The notes beneath the pieces are model-generated. The model made no database searches. It saw nothing but the letters and a program-made list of their open reading frames with translations, and was not told the DNA's origin. A stretch of 16,849 nt of DNA from Ilumatobacter sp. (lineage in GTDB: Bacteria; Actinomycetota; Acidimicrobiia; Acidimicrobiales; Ilumatobacteraceae): NCBI GenBank assembly GCA_018666235.1, contig JABJAB010000046.1, positions 1 through 16,849 of the forward strand, read 5' to 3'. Positions 14,163 to 16,849 of this stretch are shown here, one piece after another. The translations under genes and the position numbers were made by a program. Each line of letters starts with the position of its first letter. The stretch's first letter is position 1.

Positions 14163-15725
14163 TCAGGCGCGGTGGATCCGGAGGGGAGTCTCCGTCGGCG
14201 ACGTGAGGCAGGCGCCGGTTTCGCAGTCGAATCGCCACCCGTGGAGGGTGCAGACGAACTCACCGTCTTGAACCTCGCCGAATGCTTCGAGGTCAGCGTC
14301 GCGGTGCGGGCAACGTCGTTGCACGATGTACTCGCCAACCTGGATATCAGGCTCGTTGCTGTGGTCGCCGCCACCTGCTGCAAGCTCGAGTTTGCGGACC
14401 ACCTCGGCCTCGGCACGTCGCATCCGCTCACGGGACAACGATTTCAAGAAGTTGTAGACGTACTCGTTGAACTCGCCGTCACGCCAGGCGGTGAATCTGC
14501 ACGACAGGAGCAGCGAGTTACTCCAGTCGACGGCGCGTTTCACGGCGACCGCTTCCACCAGGTCGCGTGGAATGTCGAAGCGGAAAGAGAACGGTTCACC
14601 ATCGTGTGGGCGAACCTCTCCGTTTGGAAAGTCGACGAGAATGGCGAGGTCGCCGGCGTTGATCAGCACGTTGGCGCCAACCATCGACCGCAACGTCGGC
14701 GCCATGTCGAGGAGTGGTTCCCACCAGCTCTTCAGCTCGGCGAGCAGGTCGATGTCGAGTGCTTGCCAGCCGGCCTTCATCTCGTCGAGCCACGGCAGCC
14801 AGTCGGCTTGATATTGCTCGAGGTACTCCCGCTTCTCGGAGAAGATGGCGGCAACATCGGCATCTGGCATCGGGTGGGTGGCGCCGATCGAGGACGGTGT
14901 GACCTCGATCGTGGTGCCGGGGATGTTGAGCACCCCCGTGAATCCGGCGTCGTCGAGCATCTGCAAGAAGACCGTCTGGTCGGGGAAGATCGATGCTTCG
15001 TCGCCGTCGATCATGTTGAGACCGAAGAGGTCCGGGTCGAGGAATGCCGGCGGCCCGGCGCTGGGCACGATTGCTCGGGCGCCGACTTTTTCGACGTAGC
15101 GCATGGCCCGGGCGAACTGTGCCTTGACCTTGGCTTGGCACTGCCGAAGCTTCTCGTCGTCGGGCATCTCGTAGACCATCGGATACCAAATGGCACCCGA
15201 GAACTGCAGCCAGTGGAGGTCGACGGGGCCGTGTGCGGCGAGCTGACCGAGGTCGTTGGTGCGACAGTCGTTCTGGTTGACGAGGATCGTGTCGTCGTGC
15301 ATCACGACCAGTGCCGAGTCACCGCCGGGGCCATCGGTGATCGAGGACTCGATGTGGATCGCGACTTTCAAGCCTGGCGCAATTTCGAGTTCTTCGGTGT
15401 CGACGGTCTGCACGAAGTTGGTGAAGCCGTGTTTGGCGAGTGTTCGTCGCTGCTCGCGCGTCGGAAAGCCGGGGAGAAGAATCGGGATGTCGCGTCGTAA
15501 GTGTTGATCGAGCCAGGCCTCGTCGTGGTGATCTCCGTGGAGGTGCGAAACGTAGAGGAAGTCGGCGTTGTCGATCCGCTCACGAAGTTCATCGCTCAAC
15601 TGATCGTTGCGGGGGAATGGGAACCAGCCGCCGAAGAACGCTGGCTCGAACCACGGGTCGCACAGAATCGACCCGGCCTCGGTCTCGATCAGCATCCCCG
15701 CATGGCCAAGAGAAGTTGCGCGCAT
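14163..15725 (-). CDS. Metallo-beta-lactamase-fold enzyme with C-terminal Rieske domain (CMAH-like, permuted)
   Basis: 520 residues from ATG 15725 (GTG 15728 also possible). The N-terminal half is a UlaG/CMAH-type metallo-beta-lactamase fold: SLGHAGMLIETEAGSILCDP, ADFLYVSHLHGDHHDE (H61, H63, D65, H66 as metal ligands), NQNDCRTNDLGQL (about 151-162), FSGAIWYPM and VPSAGPPAF. These match CMP-N-acetylneuraminate hydroxylase, which has LGHACLMI, YISHMHSDH, VDCTRPNGG and FAGG in the same order. The C-terminus has a Rieske cluster site, C472-P-H474 ... C492-T-L-H495-G-W. In animal CMAH the Rieske domain is N-terminal; here it is C-terminal. The fold pairing suggests a Rieske-driven hydroxylase, but no sialic-acid gene is nearby, so the substrate is unknown. 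No signal peptide. Confidence 0.85.
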   Translation of the reverse strand: MRATSLGHAGMLIETEAGSILCDPWFEPAFFGGWFPFPRNDQLSDELRERIDNADFLYVSHLHGDHHDEAWLDQHLRRDIPILLPGFPTREQRRTLAKHGFTNFVQTVDTEELEIAPGLKVAIHIESSITDGPGGDSALVVMHDDTILVNQNDCRTNDLGQLAAHGPVDLHWLQFSGAIWYPMVYEMPDDEKLRQCQAKVKAQFARAMRYVEKVGARAIVPSAGPPAFLDPDLFGLNMIDGDEASIFPDQTVFLQMLDDAGFTGVLNIPGTTIEVTPSSIGATHPMPDADVAAIFSEKREYLEQYQADWLPWLDEMKAGWQALDIDLLAELKSWWEPLLDMAPTLRSMVGANVLINAGDLAILVDFPNGEVRPHDGEPFSFRFDIPRDLVEAVAVKRAVDWSNSLLLSCRFTAWRDGEFNEYVYNFLKSLSRERMRRAEAEVVRKLELAAGGGDHSNEPDIQVGEYIVQRRCPHRDADLEAFGEVQDGEFVCTLHGWRFDCETGACLTSPTETPLRIHRA

Positions 15726-15733
15726 CACCGCTC

Positions 15734-15739
15734 AGGCTA
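15734..15739 (-). promoter_or_regulatory. Putative -10 element (TAGCCT) for the MBL-Rieske gene
   Basis: TAGCCT on the minus strand lies 8 nt before ATG 15725 (5 before GTG 15728). There is no SD site, consistent with a leaderless transcript. Confidence 0.45.
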
Positions 15740-15785
15740 CGTCCGCCAGAGGAACCCGAACAGGCACATCGTCCCGAAAACCGAA

Positions 15786-15817
15786 AGAGCAGCAGCCGAC
15801 GCGTCGGCTACTGCTCT
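15786..15817 (-). terminator. Near-perfect 32-bp hairpin, likely terminator of the DUF2510 gene at 15871
   Basis: A 16-base arm (starts AGAGCAG, ends GCCGACG) is followed at once by its complement; a single mismatch breaks the pairing. On the minus strand it is followed by TTCGGTTTTCGG, moderately T-rich. It sits about 50 bases after the TGA of the 15871-16557 gene and before the promoter of the MBL-Rieske gene, so it would end the first transcript. The loop is tight because the arms meet at a CG centre. Confidence 0.65.
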
Positions 15818-15870
15818 GACTCCTTCAGAGATTCAGGGTGATCCGGGGCGATCGCCGCGGATGGACTGAA

Positions 15871-16557
15871 TCAGGCGACGGGTGGGTCGGTGAATTGCTG
15901 GCCTGCGCGCGAGACGTGCTCGGTCCAGGCGTTGCCGTCCCAGTAACGCAGTTCGTAGCGGCCCGATGGGTCGGCGTACCAACCGGCTGGCACGGTCGAC
16001 GCGGCGGCGGCCGCTGCGGTTGCAGCGTCGGTGGCAGTTGCTGCCTCGGCAGCTGCGTCAGCGCTCTCGCCGACAACATCGCCAGCAGCGCCCGCGGCAG
16101 CATCGGCGGCGAGTTCACCGGCGCCGTCCGGCGCTCCCGTTGCGGCGGCGACTCCAGCGACTCCAGCGGCCCCGGCGACGCCGGCAGCGACCACGCCGGC
16201 ACTGATTGCGTCGGTATCGTCGTCGGCCTCTTCGGCGGTGTCTTCGGCGCCGACCTGCGCGGCAAGATCGGCGACGTCGTTGTCGGGCGCAGTGCCCCAT
16301 CCAGCGGGTTCGTCAGCGTCGGCAGCAGCATCGCTGACGGGCGCGTCGTCACCGGGAAGAGTGGGAGCAGCCTCAGTCTCAATTTCAGCTGCGGGCACGT
16401 CAGCGTCGGCACTGTCTCGACTGAGGTAGGCGACGATGTTCGTGCCGGCCGCGACGATGGAAATGACGGCCCAGCCTTCTGCTGCCTTCTCAGTGAGCAG
16501 CGGCGCGAGGGCTTCTGCGTCGTAGGACGAGGCGGTGACCGATGAAAACTCCTGCAT
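15871..16557 (-). CDS. Ala/Asp-rich protein with DUF4177-like start and C-terminal DUF2510
   Basis: 228 residues. The N-terminus (about 1-47) has ALAPLLTEKAAEGWAVISIV and a short strand IVAYLSR, resembling the DUF4177 layout of a helix, a GW turn and strands. A long low-complexity linker rich in Ala, Asp, Glu and Gly (about 50-188) follows; a Gly/Ala/Val stretch at about 119-140 might be membrane-embedded but lacks strong hydrophobes. The C-terminus is a DUF2510 module (VPAGWYADPSGRYELRYWDG, about 189-208). ATG 16557 has TACGCT 6 nt upstream. It is one of two DUF2510 genes in the window, so it may serve the same membrane-associated process as the SPFH operon; that link is inference. Confidence 0.75.
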   Translation of the reverse strand: MQEFSSVTASSYDAEALAPLLTEKAAEGWAVISIVAAGTNIVAYLSRDSADADVPAAEIETEAAPTLPGDDAPVSDAAADADEPAGWGTAPDNDVADLAAQVGAEDTAEEADDDTDAISAGVVAAGVAGAAGVAGVAAATGAPDGAGELAADAAAGAAGDVVGESADAAAEAATATDAATAAAAAASTVPAGWYADPSGRYELRYWDGNAWTEHVSRAGQQFTDPPVA

Positions 16558-16563
16558 CAGGCA

Positions 16564-16569
16564 AGCGTA
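16564..16569 (-). promoter_or_regulatory. Putative -10 element (TACGCT) for the DUF4177/DUF2510 gene
   Basis: TACGCT on the minus strand lies 6 nt before ATG 16557 with no SD site between them, the arrangement of a leaderless start. Confidence 0.45.
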
Positions 16570-16623
16570 GACGACAAGGGTCTGTCTGCGTCGTGCAGCG
16601 AATGTTCAATCGAAGAAAATCGG

Positions 16624-16848
16624 TCAGTCGTTGTCGGGATGGAATCCTTCTGTCAGTGCATTGATGTCGGCCTTACTCGCGGGGCCGTCGAATGTGACGA
16701 CACCGCCACTCAGAGCAATCACCCGCTCGCTGTCCGCGACACTGCTCAACTCGTGGGTGGCAATGAGCAGGGCCGCTCCATCAGCGTGCGCTGATCGAAA
16801 CAGTTCAAGGAGTGCCGCGCGACCGGTCCGGTCAAGCCCGACGAACGG
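16624..16848 (-). CDS. ABC transporter ATP-binding protein, C-terminal part (partial, cut by window edge)
   Basis: The last 74 residues, ending in TGA at 16624. PFVGLDRTGR is the D-loop just after the Walker B segment, and LLIATHELSSV carries the H-loop His. Then ERVIALSGGVVTFDGPASK matches the C-terminal strand and loop of an importer- or exporter-type ABC ATPase. The Walker A, Q-loop and signature motifs lie beyond the window. The substrate and the permease cannot be read. It is separated by 66 bases from the start of the DUF4177/DUF2510 gene downstream. Confidence 0.88.
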   Translation of the reverse strand, partial: PFVGLDRTGRAALLELFRSAHADGAALLIATHELSSVADSERVIALSGGVVTFDGPASKADINALTEGFHPDND

Positions 16849-16849
16849 C

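Noticed and set aside
14016..15500. Long + frame opposite the MBL-Rieske gene
   Set aside because: The minus strand holds a complete enzyme with metal and Rieske motifs; the + frame is its antisense shadow.

Overview
The window looks like chromosomal DNA of a high-GC actinobacterium. An acidimicrobial relative (Ilumatobacter-like) is my best guess. The basis is two DUF2510 proteins, TTT/P-rich lipoprotein linkers, and a recurrent arrangement in which a TANNNT-type -10 element sits 6-8 nt before the start codon, as in leaderless actinobacterial genes. The taxonomic placement is inference; no rRNA or tRNA gene is visible.

Left part (1-5515) is gene-poor and looks accessory. It opens with a possible membrane-protein tail on + (ending 217). 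Next comes a minus-strand lipoprotein joining a c-type haem motif to a copper monooxygenase of the peptidylglycine alpha-hydroxylating monooxygenase (PHM)/dopamine beta-hydroxylase type (148-1740). Two small minus-strand genes follow: a membrane protein (2106-2471) and a dimeric alpha/beta-barrel-like protein (2641-2952), both with clear Shine-Dalgarno (SD) sites. Then come a YccF-family membrane protein (3311-3748) and two decayed genes: an HxlR regulator with a one-base frameshift (3919-4382) and a sortase-like gene with an in-frame stop plus a frameshift (4727-5259). The gaps hold only weak ORF fragments.

Middle part (5516-11932) has denser, more typical genes: a zinc-ribbon multispanning membrane protein (minus), divergently a glutamyl-Q tRNA(Asp) synthetase (+), a lipoprotein L,D-transpeptidase with a peptidoglycan-binding domain (+), and a full-length GH2 beta-galactosidase (+).

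Right part (11977-16849) is all minus strand. It starts, in transcription order, with the tail of an ABC ATPase cut by the window edge, then an Ala/Asp-rich protein with an N-terminal DUF4177-like segment and a C-terminal DUF2510. A strong hairpin terminator follows, then a 520-residue metallo-beta-lactamase-fold enzyme with a C-terminal Rieske domain. The latter resembles CMP-Neu5Ac hydroxylase (CMAH) with the domain order swapped. Last is a tightly coupled trio: NfeD-like membrane protein, SPFH/stomatin protein, and DUF2510 membrane protein, which probably act together at a membrane microdomain.

The most distinctive items are the permuted CMAH-like enzyme, the haem-copper monooxygenase lipoprotein, the decayed sortase with Ser where the catalytic Cys is expected, and the repeated leaderless-start signature. 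I found no CRISPR array, no intact insertion sequence and no phage module.
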